From assembly GCF_001741865.1 (NCBI RefSeq), contig NZ_CP017147.1, positions 1,019,001 to 1,083,000 on the forward strand: DNA of 64,000 nt. The letters run 5' to 3'. The notes under the pieces were generated by a model, which saw only the letters and a list, made by a program, of their open reading frames with translations, did no database searches and was not told the origin of the DNA. Origin of the DNA: Bosea vaviloviae (GTDB lineage Bacteria; Pseudomonadota; Alphaproteobacteria; Rhizobiales; Beijerinckiaceae). Of the stretch, positions 38,202-47,493 are shown one piece after another (position 1 is the stretch's first letter; every line of letters begins with the position of its first letter). The translations under genes were made by a program, and so were the position numbers.

Positions 38202-38711
38202 TCATGCGCGCGCGCCTGATCTCACGGACACAGCGATATCCTGCAACGACCTAGCCAGCATCATCGGGTCGCTGTTCGAGGGCACAAAGCCGCGTCGAAG
38301 CCAGAAGCTCCGAGCCTCATCGTCGATGGCTCGAACCAGAAGAGCCCGGCCGCCGATCAGTCCGGCAACCTGAACACAGCGCCCGAATGCATGCTTGAGC
38401 AGTCCTGTTCCGATGCCTTGACCACTCCAGCGACGGTCGGTCGCCAATTGGCCCAACAGCAGGCATGGAACCGGGTCCGGCGGTTGACCGGTCCGCAGTG
38501 AGCGCGACAATGCGGTCGGTGTAATGGCCGTGGGAGCCAGGCCGTAATAGCCGATCACGCGCCGCTCGGATTGAATCACCATGACTGCGGTGAAGCCCTT
38601 GTGATGGTTCGACAAGGCACGCTGCCTCAGCCATTGGTCGAGCGCCGGCTTGCCGCAGTCGAATGTCGACAGATCGTGCTGCTCTGAAAGAGGCTCCGGA
38701 GCGGAAACCAA
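38202..38711 (-). CDS. GNAT-fold toxin (TacT/AtaT-like) with Trp replacing catalytic Tyr
   Basis: 169 codons from TTG 38711, two bases after the antitoxin stop. The N-terminus PEPLSEQHDLSTFDCG and the acetyl-CoA loop DRRWSGQGIGTGLL are those of tRNA-acetylating TA toxins. These poison translation by acetylating aminoacyl-tRNA. The usual Ala-Lys-x-Phe-Tyr motif near the C-terminus here reads EARSFWLRRGF, with Trp137 where the catalytic Tyr is expected (codon 38301-38303). It may be inactive, altered in mechanism, or a decoy. Confidence 0.85.
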   Translation of the reverse strand: MVSAPEPLSEQHDLSTFDCGKPALDQWLRQRALSNHHKGFTAVMVIQSERRVIGYYGLAPTAITPTALSRSLRTGQPPDPVPCLLLGQLATDRRWSGQGIGTGLLKHAFGRCVQVAGLIGGRALLVRAIDDEARSFWLRRGFVPSNSDPMMLARSLQDIAVSVRSGARA

Positions 38712-38713
38712 TG

Positions 38714-39013
38714 TCAGCGACTTTCGCCGGATTCATCATGTTCCCATGGCGCACGCCGTCGAAACAGCTCGGCAATCGCAGGTACGACCTCGGGGGGACG
38801 GTCCAACATCGCGACGAACTCGGCAAACCCCTCCGCACTCATCCGGATCGGGCGATCCTCCATGATCGCCTCTTCCGCCGCGCGAACCGCCGCGTCGCGT
38901 ACGAACTGCGTTCGCGACCGCCCGCGCAGTTTGGCCGCCCGGTCGATGATCGAGATATCGGCTTCGGGCAGCCGCATCGAAAGCGGATGATCCTTGCGGG
39001 CGGCGCGGGGCAT
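38714..39013 (-). CDS. DUF1778 antitoxin (TacA-like)
   Basis: 99 codons from ATG 39013 (MPRAARKDHPLSMRLP); 13 upstream codons in frame are unlikely. DUF1778 ribbon-helix-helix: SMRLPEADISIIDRAAKLRGRSRTQFV. The C-terminal arm (EGFAEFVAMLDRPPEVVP) matches the part that wraps the GNAT toxin in TacAT complexes. Upstream of, and coupled to, the toxin gene. Confidence 0.88.
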   Translation of the reverse strand: MPRAARKDHPLSMRLPEADISIIDRAAKLRGRSRTQFVRDAAVRAAEEAIMEDRPIRMSAEGFAEFVAMLDRPPEVVPAIAELFRRRAPWEHDESGESR

Positions 39014-39148
39014 CGGCGAAATCCTGTTCAAGGCGCGACAGATGTAGCGCATTTCGCATTACGTTTCCAGCTATGTTCGTGCCGAACCGCTTGATCCCGC
39101 CAGCGTCGCGCTCCACAACAGCGATCCTCCACGAGCATCTCGGCTGCC

Positions 39149-40345
39149 ATGAAACTCCGTCCCGATACGCTGGCGATGACCGCCGTCCTCGCCATGCTGA
39201 CGGCGCTTGGGCCGCTCTCGACCGATTTCTACCTGCCGTCGCTGCCCGAGATCGTGCGGGTGATGGAGACGGATGTCGCGGGCGCGCAGGCGACCTTATC
39301 CTCCTTCCTCTTCGGCTATGCCGGCGGTCAGATCATCTGGGGTCCGCTTTCCGACCGGCTCGGTCGCAAGCCCATCCTGCTCGCGGGGCTGGCCCTGTTC
39401 CTGCTGGCGACGCTCGCCTGTGCGCTCGCGCCTTCGATCGGAGCGTTGACGGCGGCACGTGCCGTCCAGGCCTTCGGCGCCTCCGGCCCGATCGTGCTCG
39501 GCCGCGCCATGGTGCGCGATCTCTATGAGGGGCCGCGCGCCGGCCGCGAAATGGCGCGCATGGGCATGATCATGGGGCTGGTGCCGGCCATCGCGCCGGT
39601 CTTCGGCGGCGTCCTGCAGGACGCCTTCGGCTGGCGCTCGACCTTCGTCGCCTCGCTCGTCTTCGCGCTCGGCCTCGCCGCGACGATCATCCTCGTCATG
39701 CCTGAGACGCTCAGGGCGCGCACGCCCGGCGCGCTCTCCATCCCCGCGATCTTCCGCGGCTTCGGCGTGCTGCTGCAGAACCGCGCCTTTCGCGTCTATG
39801 TCGGCTTGACCGCGCTGGCCTATGCCGGGCTCTTCGCCTTCATTTCGGGCTCGTCCTTCGTGCTGATCGGCGTCTACGGCCTGTCGCCGGTGCAGTACGG
39901 CCTGTCCTTCGGCTTCGGCGTCCTCGGCTTCATCGGTGGCACCATCATCGCCCAGCGCCTCGTCGGCTCGCGCGGGCTGGACGGCGTCATCGCGATCGGC
40001 GTGGCCTGTCTCGCCGGTGGTGGCGTGGTGATGCTGATCTGTGTCGCGGCCGGTATCGGCGGGCCGTTCGGCGTGGTCGTGCCGATGGCGCTCTATGCCT
40101 GCGGCGTCGGGCTGACCATGCCGCAATCGCAAGCCTCGGCGATGATGCCGTTCCCCGACAGGGCCGGCGCCGCCTCGTCCTTCAACGGGCTCTGCCAGAT
40201 GCTGCTTTCGGCCTGCGTCGGGCTTCTCGTCGGCCATGCCCTGCAAGGCACGGCGCTGCCGCTGCCGCTGGTGATGTCGGCGCTGGGTGTCGCCGCGCTG
40301 GTCCTGTTCAAGGCGAGCACGGCGATCCGCGCCAGCAAGGGCTGA
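39149..40345 (+). CDS. Bcr/CflA family drug-efflux MFS transporter
   Basis: 398 codons, 12 membrane segments. ALGPLSTDFYLPSLPEI, YAGGQIIWGPLSDRLGRKP and RAVQAFGASGPIVLGRAMVRDLY are defining motifs of the Bcr/CflA group (motif A GPLSDRLGRKP, motif C region). Probably exports bicyclomycin, chloramphenicol-like or other small compounds by proton antiport. Monocistronic. No regulator gene adjacent. Confidence 0.92.
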   Translation: MKLRPDTLAMTAVLAMLTALGPLSTDFYLPSLPEIVRVMETDVAGAQATLSSFLFGYAGGQIIWGPLSDRLGRKPILLAGLALFLLATLACALAPSIGALTAARAVQAFGASGPIVLGRAMVRDLYEGPRAGREMARMGMIMGLVPAIAPVFGGVLQDAFGWRSTFVASLVFALGLAATIILVMPETLRARTPGALSIPAIFRGFGVLLQNRAFRVYVGLTALAYAGLFAFISGSSFVLIGVYGLSPVQYGLSFGFGVLGFIGGTIIAQRLVGSRGLDGVIAIGVACLAGGGVVMLICVAAGIGGPFGVVVPMALYACGVGLTMPQSQASAMMPFPDRAGAASSFNGLCQMLLSACVGLLVGHALQGTALPLPLVMSALGVAALVLFKASTAIRASKG

Positions 40346-40374
40346 GGGGCCGCCGCTTTTGCTCGGACCCACGC

Positions 40375-40523
40375 CGTCATTCCGGGGTGCTGCGCAGCAG
40401 CGAGCCCGGAACCCATAACCCCAGGTTCAGCAGAACAAGGCACGGCGACAGAAGCGCCTTAACCCTTTGACATCAGCGGTTCTGGGTTCCGGGCTCAGGC
40501 CTGCGGCCTGCCCCGGAATGACG
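40375..40523. repeat. Long hairpin repeat, CGTCATTCCGGGG type
   Basis: CGTCATTCCGGGG (40375-40387) and CCCCGGAATGACG (40511-40523) end the element; inner arms CCCGGAACCCATAA and a GGTTCTGGGTTCCGGGC block also pair. Lies between convergent genes. No T-run, so not a plain terminator. Confidence 0.7.
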
Positions 40524-40552
40524 GGGAGGTTCCAGCGAACAACCGAGCCGGC

Positions 40553-42712
40553 TTAGCCGCCGAACAGCTTCTGCAGCAGGTTCTTCTCCTGCGGCGCCGG
40601 CGGCACCCAGCTGCGTTCGCTGTCGGCCGTCTGCGTATTGGCCGGCGGGCGGGCGGCCGCGACCGGCGCGCCATTGTCGAAGATCGATTTCGGCCCGCTG
40701 CGCCAGAGCCCGCCCGGCAGCGGCGCAGGCTGCAGTCCGGCATGGGCGGCCTTCATGTACTTGCCCCAGATCTCGGCCGGCAGCCCGCCGCCGGCGACCC
40801 GCTTCATCTGGCTGTTGTCGTCATTGCCGAGCCAGACGGCGGTGACGAGGCGGGCGGTGAAGCCGACGAACCAGGCGTCGCGGAAATCCTGCGTCGTGCC
40901 CGATTTGCCGCCGACCTCCCAGCCGGGAATGTTGGCCTTGGTGCCGCTGCCGCTGATCATGACCTCATGGAACATGGTGTTCATCATCGAGAGCGTCTGC
41001 GGCTGCACCACGGCGCCGAAACCTGAGCCCTTGCGGGCATAGATCACCTTGCCGGCGGCCGATTTCACCTCGCGGATGACATAGGGCAGCACCGATTGCC
41101 CGCCATTGGCGAAGGTGGCATAGGCCGTCGTCAACTCCACCGGCGTGACCTCGGAGGTGCCCAGCGCCAGCGAAAAATTGGGCTGCAGGCTGGACGAGAT
41201 GCCGAGACGCTGCGCGGTGCGGACCACCTCCTTCGGCGTCACCTCCTGGATGAGCCGGGCGGCGATGGTGTTGAGCGAATGGGCGAAGGCGGTCTGCAGC
41301 GTCACCGGGCCGCGATAGCTCCGGGAATAATTCTCCGGCTCCCAGCCCTTGATCGAGACCGGCGAATCGTCGCGGATCGTGTCCGGCGTCAGGCCTTGCT
41401 CCAGCGCGGTCAGATAGACGAAGGGCTTGAAGGACGAGCCCGGCTGGCGCTTGGCGGCGGTGGCGCGGTTGAACTGGCTCTTGGTGTAGTCGCGCCCGCC
41501 GATCAGCGCCCGTAGCGCCCCGTCCGGCGCCATCGAGACGACCGCGCCCTGGCTGACGCTGAGCTTGCCGCCTTGCGCCGCCAGCGCCTCCACCAGCGTC
41601 GTCTCGGCCGAGGCCTGCAGCTTGGTGTCGATCGTCGTCAGCACGGTGACGTCGCCCTCGACTGCGCCGATGAAGTCGTCGAGCACGTCCATGACATAGT
41701 CGGCGGCATAATTGACCGAGCCTGCGCCGCTGCGTTCGGCGGCTTCGGCCGGGGCGACCAGCGCGGTCTTGGCCGCGGCCTGCGAGATCAGGCCCTGATC
41801 GGCCATCGCCGCGATCACGAGCTGGGCCCGCTTCTCGGCGGCGTCCGGGTTGCGGTTGGGCGCGAGCCGCGAGGGCGCCTGCACGAGGCCAGCCAGCATC
41901 GCGGCCTCCGCGATCGTCACCGAGCGCGCCGATTTGTTGAAATAGCGCTGCGCCGCCGCCTCGACGCCATAGGCGCCCGAGCCGAAATAGACCCGGTTGA
42001 GGTAGAGTTCGAGAATCTGGTTCTTGGAGTAGGTCCGCTCCAGCCACAGCGCCAGGATCGCCTCCTGGATCTTGCGCGCGGCGGTGCGTTCCTGGGTCAG
42101 GAACAGGTTCTTGGCGAGCTGCTGCGTCAGCGTCGAGCCGCCCTGCACGCCGCCGCTGCGGCGCAGGTTATTGACCATGGCGCGGGCCAGGCCGATGGGA
42201 TCGATGCCAAAATGCTCGTAGAAGCGCCGGTCCTCGATCGCCACGAAGGCCTTGGGCAGATAGGGCGGCACCTCGCCGATCGTGATGGTGCGCCCGCCGG
42301 TCTCGCCGCGATTGGCGAGCAATGTGCCGTCGGCGGCGAGGATCGCGATATTGGGCGGTCGCTTCGGCACGGTGAGCTGGTTGATCGGCGGCAATTGCGC
42401 GGCGTGATAGGCGATCAGCCCGCCCAGCCCGATGGCGCACCAGAGGCCGAGCACCATGGTCCAGTAGAACAGGCCGCCGAGCAGCGAGCGGCCTTTGCGC
42501 TTGCGCCGCCGGCCGCCACCGCCATTGCCGCCACCGCTGCGCTTGTCGCGTCGCGGAGCTTCGCGCCGCTCGTCATAACGGGCGGGCGCGCGGTTGCCGC
42601 GCCCAGGGCGATCGTCGTCGGACAGACGCATGTCGAAATCGTCGCGGCTTTCGTCGCGGCCGCGTTCGAATGACGGCTCGCGCCGTTCGCCCCGTCTCGT
42701 CCTGTCGTTCAT
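40553..42712 (-). CDS. Class A penicillin-binding protein (PBP1a-type)
   Basis: 719 codons. Cytosolic N-terminus of about 75 residues is rich in Arg, Gly and Asp, ending GGGNGGGGRRRKRKGR, then one membrane helix (LFYWTMVLGLWCAIGLGGLI). Glycosyltransferase domain: EDRRFYEHFG, GGSTLTQQLAKN. Transpeptidase: Ser in PGSSFKPF, SLN in AHSLNT, KSGTT in GGKSGTTQDF. Makes and crosslinks peptidoglycan glycan strands at the inner membrane. Short for a PBP1a because it lacks the ODD-like insertion, so PBP1c/PbpF-like naming is possible. Confidence 0.93.
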   Translation of the reverse strand: MNDRTRRGERREPSFERGRDESRDDFDMRLSDDDRPGRGNRAPARYDERREAPRRDKRSGGGNGGGGRRRKRKGRSLLGGLFYWTMVLGLWCAIGLGGLIAYHAAQLPPINQLTVPKRPPNIAILAADGTLLANRGETGGRTITIGEVPPYLPKAFVAIEDRRFYEHFGIDPIGLARAMVNNLRRSGGVQGGSTLTQQLAKNLFLTQERTAARKIQEAILALWLERTYSKNQILELYLNRVYFGSGAYGVEAAAQRYFNKSARSVTIAEAAMLAGLVQAPSRLAPNRNPDAAEKRAQLVIAAMADQGLISQAAAKTALVAPAEAAERSGAGSVNYAADYVMDVLDDFIGAVEGDVTVLTTIDTKLQASAETTLVEALAAQGGKLSVSQGAVVSMAPDGALRALIGGRDYTKSQFNRATAAKRQPGSSFKPFVYLTALEQGLTPDTIRDDSPVSIKGWEPENYSRSYRGPVTLQTAFAHSLNTIAARLIQEVTPKEVVRTAQRLGISSSLQPNFSLALGTSEVTPVELTTAYATFANGGQSVLPYVIREVKSAAGKVIYARKGSGFGAVVQPQTLSMMNTMFHEVMISGSGTKANIPGWEVGGKSGTTQDFRDAWFVGFTARLVTAVWLGNDDNSQMKRVAGGGLPAEIWGKYMKAAHAGLQPAPLPGGLWRSGPKSIFDNGAPVAAARPPANTQTADSERSWVPPAPQEKNLLQKLFGG

Positions 42713-43041
42713 TCCGCCCCGTTCAAGCCTGTCGGCACATTCTCAAAAAGGTAAAGCTGCCCTCGCGTCAAACAGGAGTGAAACATGGCGCTTTTAAGGG
42801 GTGGTTAAGCCTGGGGCAGAGGGGCGCGCGTCGCAGCGTCACGTGAACGTGAAGATGTTGCAATCATGCAAGCCTGTATCGCTGCGCGGAGAATATTGCG
42901 TCACCTGCGACAATCTGCCTATCAAGCGCAAATTAAGCCTTCGGGTGGTGATGCCTCGATCGATTCTCCGAGTGTCGACGACAATTCCGGATCGACGAAG
43001 ATTCAATGTCGAAATCGCAAGCTGTACAGAAAGAGAGATAC
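42713..43041. other. Divergent intergenic region, PBP to DoxX
   Basis: About 330 bp of lower-GC DNA holding the promoters of both divergent genes. I see no convincing gene, repeat or terminator. Short open frames here do not resemble proteins. Confidence 0.6.
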
Positions 43042-43440
43042 ATGCAGGCCCTCAACTCCCTCCAGCGCTATTCGCCCCAGATGCTCGGATTGCTGCGCAT
43101 CGTCACGGCGCTGATCTTCATCGCCCATGGCACGCAGAAGCTCTTCGGCTTCCCCGTGGCGCCGGCCAGCGGCCTTCCGGCCGCCTTCACGCTGTTCTGG
43201 TTCGGCGCGATTCTCGAGGCTTTTGGCGGCCTGCTGCTGCTGGTCGGCTTCCTGACCCGCCCCGTCGCCTTCATCCTCGCGGGCGAGATGGCCTATGCCT
43301 ACTGGATGTTCCACGCGCCCCGGAGCCTCTACCCGATCGCGAATGGCGGCGACGCCGCGATCCTCTACTGCTTCATCTTCCTCTATCTCGTTGTCGCCGG
43401 CGCCGGCGCCTGGAGCGTCGATAACCGCAGCAAGGCCTGA
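43042..43440 (+). CDS. DoxX family membrane protein
   Basis: 132 codons from ATG 43042. Four membrane helices; LLRIVTALIFIAHGTQKLFGFP and FGAILEAFGGLLLLVGFLTRP are the DoxX signature. Members act in oxidative stress, thiosulfate oxidation or respiratory complexes in different bacteria; no specific role can be assigned. It ends in a shared terminator with trxA. Confidence 0.85.
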   Translation: MQALNSLQRYSPQMLGLLRIVTALIFIAHGTQKLFGFPVAPASGLPAAFTLFWFGAILEAFGGLLLLVGFLTRPVAFILAGEMAYAYWMFHAPRSLYPIANGGDAAILYCFIFLYLVVAGAGAWSVDNRSKA

Positions 43441-43474
43441 TCGAGCCCGCCTCGACCACGCAGAAGACGAAAAA

Positions 43475-43508
43475 GCCCGCCTTCCCCAGGGAAGGCGGGC
43501 TCCTTTTT
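43475..43508. terminator. Bidirectional intrinsic terminator, doxX/trxA
   Basis: Perfect 12-bp stem GCCCGCCTTCCC/GGGAAGGCGGGC with flanking A-run on the left and CCTTTTT on the right, so it can stop transcription from either convergent gene. Confidence 0.9.
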
Positions 43509-43527
43509 GTCGGATCGAGCGTAGCCT

Positions 43528-43848
43528 TCAGACGGAGCCGGCGATCCAGCGCGACAGGTCGCTCTTGGGGGCGGCGCCGACCTTCTGCGAGGCCAGCTTG
43601 CCGTCCTTGAACAGCATCAGGGTCGGAATCGAGCGGATGCCGAACTGGGCGGGGATCGCCTGGTTCTCATCGACGTTCATCTTCACGATCTTGACCTTGC
43701 CGTTCATCTCGCCGGCGATTTCCTCAAGCGCCGGGCCGATCATGCGGCAGGGACCGCACCATTCCGCCCAGAAATCCACCACGACCGGCTCGGAGGACTT
43801 CAGGACATCCGCCTCGAAGCTCGCATCGGTCACTTTGGTCGTCGCCAT
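43528..43848 (-). CDS. trxA: Thioredoxin
   Basis: 106 codons from ATG 43848 ([11 protein letters not shown]). Active site WCGPC in [16 protein letters not shown], cis-Pro in [11 protein letters not shown]. Cytosolic disulfide reductase for ribonucleotide reductase, peroxiredoxins and others. It follows addA on the same strand after about 100 bp, the usual addB-addA-trxA order in Rhizobiales. Confidence 0.96.
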   Translation of the reverse strand: MATTKVTDASFEADVLKSSEPVVVDFWAEWCGPCRMIGPALEEIAGEMNGKVKIVKMNVDENQAIPAQFGIRSIPTLMLFKDGKLASQKVGAAPKSDLSRWIAGSV

Positions 43849-43956
43849 GGCTTGGTCGCCTTTCACAATCTGTTTGGCAGCAGCGCTGCATTCGCCGTGA
43901 AGCTATGAATGCGCAAGGCCCGGGTCAAGGCACGGTCGCAGGCCCTTGAAGCAAGG

Positions 43957-46900
43957 CTAACCTGCCATTTTCGCCAGGTCTTCCATTTTCGCCAAGTCTG
44001 CCATTTGCGCCAAGTCTGCCATTTGCGCCAAGTCTGCCATTTGCGCCAAGACGGCGTCGAGATCATGCCCGTCCGGCTCGAGCGTCGTCAGCGTCGCGGT
44101 GTAGATCGCCAGCGCCCGCACGCGGCGGCCGGGATAGATCGCCCCGACAAGCGCGCGATAGACTGCAAGCTGCGCCAGGGTCGTGGGCGGGATCGCGGCC
44201 GCATTCGCGGGGGGCCGCGCCGTGGTCTTGAAATCGGCGATCAGGACTTCATCCTGCGTCACCGCGAGCCGGTCTATCTGGCCCGACACCAATCGCCGGG
44301 AACCATCCACCAGCGAGATCGCGCCGGTGACCGGCACTTCGGCGAGCGAGCCTTCAGCGAACAGCGCGGCCAGCGCGGGTTCGCGCAGCAAGGCAAGCGC
44401 CGCCGTGACGATCCGCGCGCGCCGCTCTGTCGGCAAGCCGCCGCCGCGCGTCGCCGCCAGCGCCTGCGCTGCCGCCTCGCGCCGTGCGGCTTCGACTTCG
44501 GGCAGGATCTGCAGCAGCAGATGCGCCAACCGGCCGGCGCTCGCGGCCTGGGCAAGGAAGGGTCCGTCGCCCGGCCGTTCGGTGCCGTCGGCGGCGGAGA
44601 GCGCGCTCGACGGCTTCAATGGCGGCGCGGGCTCGTGCTCGCTCGGCGCCGGGCGGCCGAACCAGGCGGGGATCTCGATCGCGCCAGGCGCGTCCAGCGC
44701 TTTGGCGGGCTCGGCAGCGCGCGGCGCCGAAACGCGGAAACGCTGGATCACGCCCTGGCCGTCGGGCGCGGCTATGTCCTGCAGGCCCTGTTCGGAGCCG
44801 GCGAGCCCGGCTGCGACCATCGCATACCAGCTGCCCTCGGGGGCTTCACCCTTGGGCTGCGCGCCGCAGACGATCAGGCGGTCCTCTGCCCGCGTCAGCG
44901 CGACGTAAAGCAGGCGGTGGTGCTCCTCGACCATCTGCTGCACGACCAGCGCCTTGGCGGCTCGCGTCGCCTCCGCATCCTCCGCGCCGGCCGGCGGCCA
45001 GAGCGGTACAGGCGCCCCACGCGGCGGGTCGACGGCGAGGATCTTGGGCAAACGCTTGGCGCCGGGTTCGGGCGCGAGATCGGCCAGGATGACGATCTTC
45101 GCCTCCAGCCCCTTGGCGCCGTGCACGGTCATGACGCGGACCTCGCCGGCGCTGGCGGAGAGGTCGCGCTTCACATCGGCCGCCGTGCCGGAAATATGCT
45201 GCAGGAAACCGGCGAGCGAAGGACCATGGCGGCGCTCATGGTCGAGCGCCGCATTGAGGAAGGCGTCGAGCGCGTCGCCGGCCTCGGCGCCCAGATGCGC
45301 CAAGGCCAGATTGCGCCCGCCGCGGGGGCCGAGCAGCCCGGCGAAGAAGTGGAACGGCCCGGAGCGTCCGGCCTCTTCCGCCAGAGCGACCAGCTTGTGC
45401 TCGACCGCCGCATAGCGCGGCTCGTTCGCGCCGGCCTCTCGCAGCGCCTCGCGCAGCGAACCGGCACGCTCGGGCGCCAGGCGCAGCAGATCGTCGTCGT
45501 CGAGCCCGATCAACGGCGTCTTCAATGCGGTCGCGAGCGTGAGGTCGTCATCGGGCAGCAGCAGCGTCCGCCCGAGCACGATCAGATCCTCGACCGCCGG
45601 GTGGTCGGCGAGCGTCAGGCGGTCGCGGCCGGTGACGGGCACGCCTTCATCCTTCAACGCCTTGACGATCGTCTCGAACAGCGCCCCGCGCTGGCGCAGC
45701 AGGATCATCACGTCGCCGGGCGCGAAGGGGTGGCCGAGATCGTCCTGCCCGGCCCGGCTCCAGCGGCCGAGCACGCCGGCGATGCGGGAAGCCAGCTTGA
45801 CGATGCCGCTGCGCCGCTCGGCCGCGTCGACCGGGGTCGTCCAGGCGTCGGGCGGCTCGCCCTGGTCATTGGCGCAGAGCGGCCAGAGATCGACGCAGCC
45901 GGGGTCGTTGCGGCGCACCGTGTCATGCGTCTCGGGTCGCAGAGCGCCGTCGAAGACCAGGCCGCGCGCATGGTCGGGTGCGGCGAAGACCGCATCGACG
46001 GCTTGCATGATGTCGCTGGTTGAACGGAAGGAGGTGTTGAGGCTGACCGGCTCGAAACGCTGCCCGGCCTCCTCGATGCGTCGGCCGAGCCGCTGGCGCT
46101 CATCGCCAAAAGCCTTCGGCATCGCGCCCTGGAAGCCGTAGATCGACTGCTTCTCGTCGCCGACGACGAAGACGGTACGTGGCTTGAGCGCGTCCTCGCC
46201 TGCGCCGAGGCCGGTGCTGAACTCCTCGGCGAGCTTGCCCAGGATCGCCCATTGCGCCTCGCTGGTGTCCTGCGCCTCGTCGAGCAGGATGTGGTCGATG
46301 CCGGCGTCGAGCTTGTAGAGTACCCAGGTCGCCTCGACACGGGAGAGCAGCGAGCGTGTCTTGGCGATCAGGTCGTCATAGTCGAGCAGTGAGCGCTCGT
46401 TCTTCAAACGCTGATAGGAGGCGAGCATCCGCGTCACCAGCAGCGCCAAGGCATGGCTGCGGTCGCGAATGGCAATGGCGTTGAGCTGGTCGCTCGCCGC
46501 GAGCACACCGGCTGCGAGGCTTTCCAGCACCGAGAGCAGATCCGGCTCGAATTCGGATTTGCCCTTGCCGCGGATATTGGCGTTGATGCTGCCGGCCTCG
46601 GTGATGAAGCCGCGCCGGCACTGGGCGACCGGGTCGCTGTCGCCTTGTCCGGCGAGCAGCACGCGCAGGTTCGCGGCGAAAAGCTGCCGCGTCGCGCTGC
46701 CTGCTTCCAGCCCAGCGATCAGGCGCGGCAGCCCGCCCAGCCCGGCGAGCGTCCGGCGGAAGGAGGCCTGCACCTCCTCAGTGGTCAGATCGGGGGCGAT
46801 GCGCAGGAAGGCCGCCATGCCGTTGCGCATCTGGCCGGCGTCTCGTGCCCGGCCTTGCGCATCGCTGAACAAGGCGCGCTGGCGCAGCGCCTCCTGCATC

Positions 46901-47493
46901 ATCGCATCGAATGTGTCCTGCGCCGCCTGCCGGGCGAGCAGGCCGAGCGCCTTGGCCTCGGCGCCTTCCGGATCGGCTGCGACCAGCGTCAGCAAGGCGC
47001 GCCGCGCATCGCGCAGCATCTCGGCCTGGGCCAGATCATCCGCGACCTCGAAGCGCGGCGGCACATTCGCCTCGAAGGGGGCCGATTGCAGCACCCGCGT
47101 GCAGAAGGCGTGAATGGTCTCGATCTTCAGGCCGCCCGGCGTCTCCAGCGCCTGCGCGAAGAGCCGCCGGGCCGTTGCGCGCTGGTCTGGGGACGAGGTT
47201 TTCCCGGTCAGCGCCGTGAGCAGCTCCGCCAAGTGGGCATCGGGCATGGTCGCCCATTCCGAGAGCGCCTTGAAGATGCGGTTCGCCATATTGGCGGCGG
47301 CCGCCTTGGTATAAGTGATGCAGAGCATGCGGCCGGGCTCGACGCCGTCGAGCAGCAATCGCAGCACGCGGTTGACCAGCACATAGGTCTTGCCCGAGCC
47401 GGCATTGGCCGAGACCCAGGCGCTGAGGCGCGGGTTGGCGGCGAGCGCCTGCCTTTGCTGCGTCAGCGGCGGAATCTGGGGTGCCGACCTCAT
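43957..47493 (-). CDS. addA: AddA helicase-nuclease of the AddAB complex
   Basis: 1178 codons. UvrD-like SF1A helicase with C-terminal RecB nuclease. Walker A ANAGSGKTYVLVNR, motif II LLDEAQDTS, motif III VGDEKQSIYGFQGA, motif VI YVALTRAEDRL. The nuclease domain has RLAHLLLQ, GQIDRLAV and ADFKTT. AddAB resects double-strand ends and loads RecA at Chi. The last 30 residues are a tandem LAQMAD repeat ending at the stop, encoded by an 18-bp minisatellite. The start overlaps the addB stop as ATGA. Confidence 0.96.
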   Translation of the reverse strand: MRSAPQIPPLTQQRQALAANPRLSAWVSANAGSGKTYVLVNRVLRLLLDGVEPGRMLCITYTKAAAANMANRIFKALSEWATMPDAHLAELLTALTGKTSSPDQRATARRLFAQALETPGGLKIETIHAFCTRVLQSAPFEANVPPRFEVADDLAQAEMLRDARRALLTLVAADPEGAEAKALGLLARQAAQDTFDAMMQEALRQRALFSDAQGRARDAGQMRNGMAAFLRIAPDLTTEEVQASFRRTLAGLGGLPRLIAGLEAGSATRQLFAANLRVLLAGQGDSDPVAQCRRGFITEAGSINANIRGKGKSEFEPDLLSVLESLAAGVLAASDQLNAIAIRDRSHALALLVTRMLASYQRLKNERSLLDYDDLIAKTRSLLSRVEATWVLYKLDAGIDHILLDEAQDTSEAQWAILGKLAEEFSTGLGAGEDALKPRTVFVVGDEKQSIYGFQGAMPKAFGDERQRLGRRIEEAGQRFEPVSLNTSFRSTSDIMQAVDAVFAAPDHARGLVFDGALRPETHDTVRRNDPGCVDLWPLCANDQGEPPDAWTTPVDAAERRSGIVKLASRIAGVLGRWSRAGQDDLGHPFAPGDVMILLRQRGALFETIVKALKDEGVPVTGRDRLTLADHPAVEDLIVLGRTLLLPDDDLTLATALKTPLIGLDDDDLLRLAPERAGSLREALREAGANEPRYAAVEHKLVALAEEAGRSGPFHFFAGLLGPRGGRNLALAHLGAEAGDALDAFLNAALDHERRHGPSLAGFLQHISGTAADVKRDLSASAGEVRVMTVHGAKGLEAKIVILADLAPEPGAKRLPKILAVDPPRGAPVPLWPPAGAEDAEATRAAKALVVQQMVEEHHRLLYVALTRAEDRLIVCGAQPKGEAPEGSWYAMVAAGLAGSEQGLQDIAAPDGQGVIQRFRVSAPRAAEPAKALDAPGAIEIPAWFGRPAPSEHEPAPPLKPSSALSAADGTERPGDGPFLAQAASAGRLAHLLLQILPEVEAARREAAAQALAATRGGGLPTERRARIVTAALALLREPALAALFAEGSLAEVPVTGAISLVDGSRRLVSGQIDRLAVTQDEVLIADFKTTARPPANAAAIPPTTLAQLAVYRALVGAIYPGRRVRALAIYTATLTTLEPDGHDLDAVLAQMADLAQMADLAQMADLAKMEDLAKMAG
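43964..44053. repeat. 18-bp tandem repeat (five units) at the 3' end of addA
   Basis: Five near-identical units of GCCATTTGCGCCAAGTCT; the three central ones (44000-44053, apart from the last three bases) are identical. In frame, so each adds LAQMAD or LAKMED/LAKMAG to the AddA tail. Unit number may vary between strains. Confidence 0.85.

Noticed and set aside
40375..40523. Long hairpin as a terminator
   Set aside because: No T-run on either side; its ends match other dispersed repeats, so it is listed as a repeat.
43964..44053. CRISPR-like short repeats
   Set aside because: The 18-bp units are directly adjacent without spacers and are in frame within addA.
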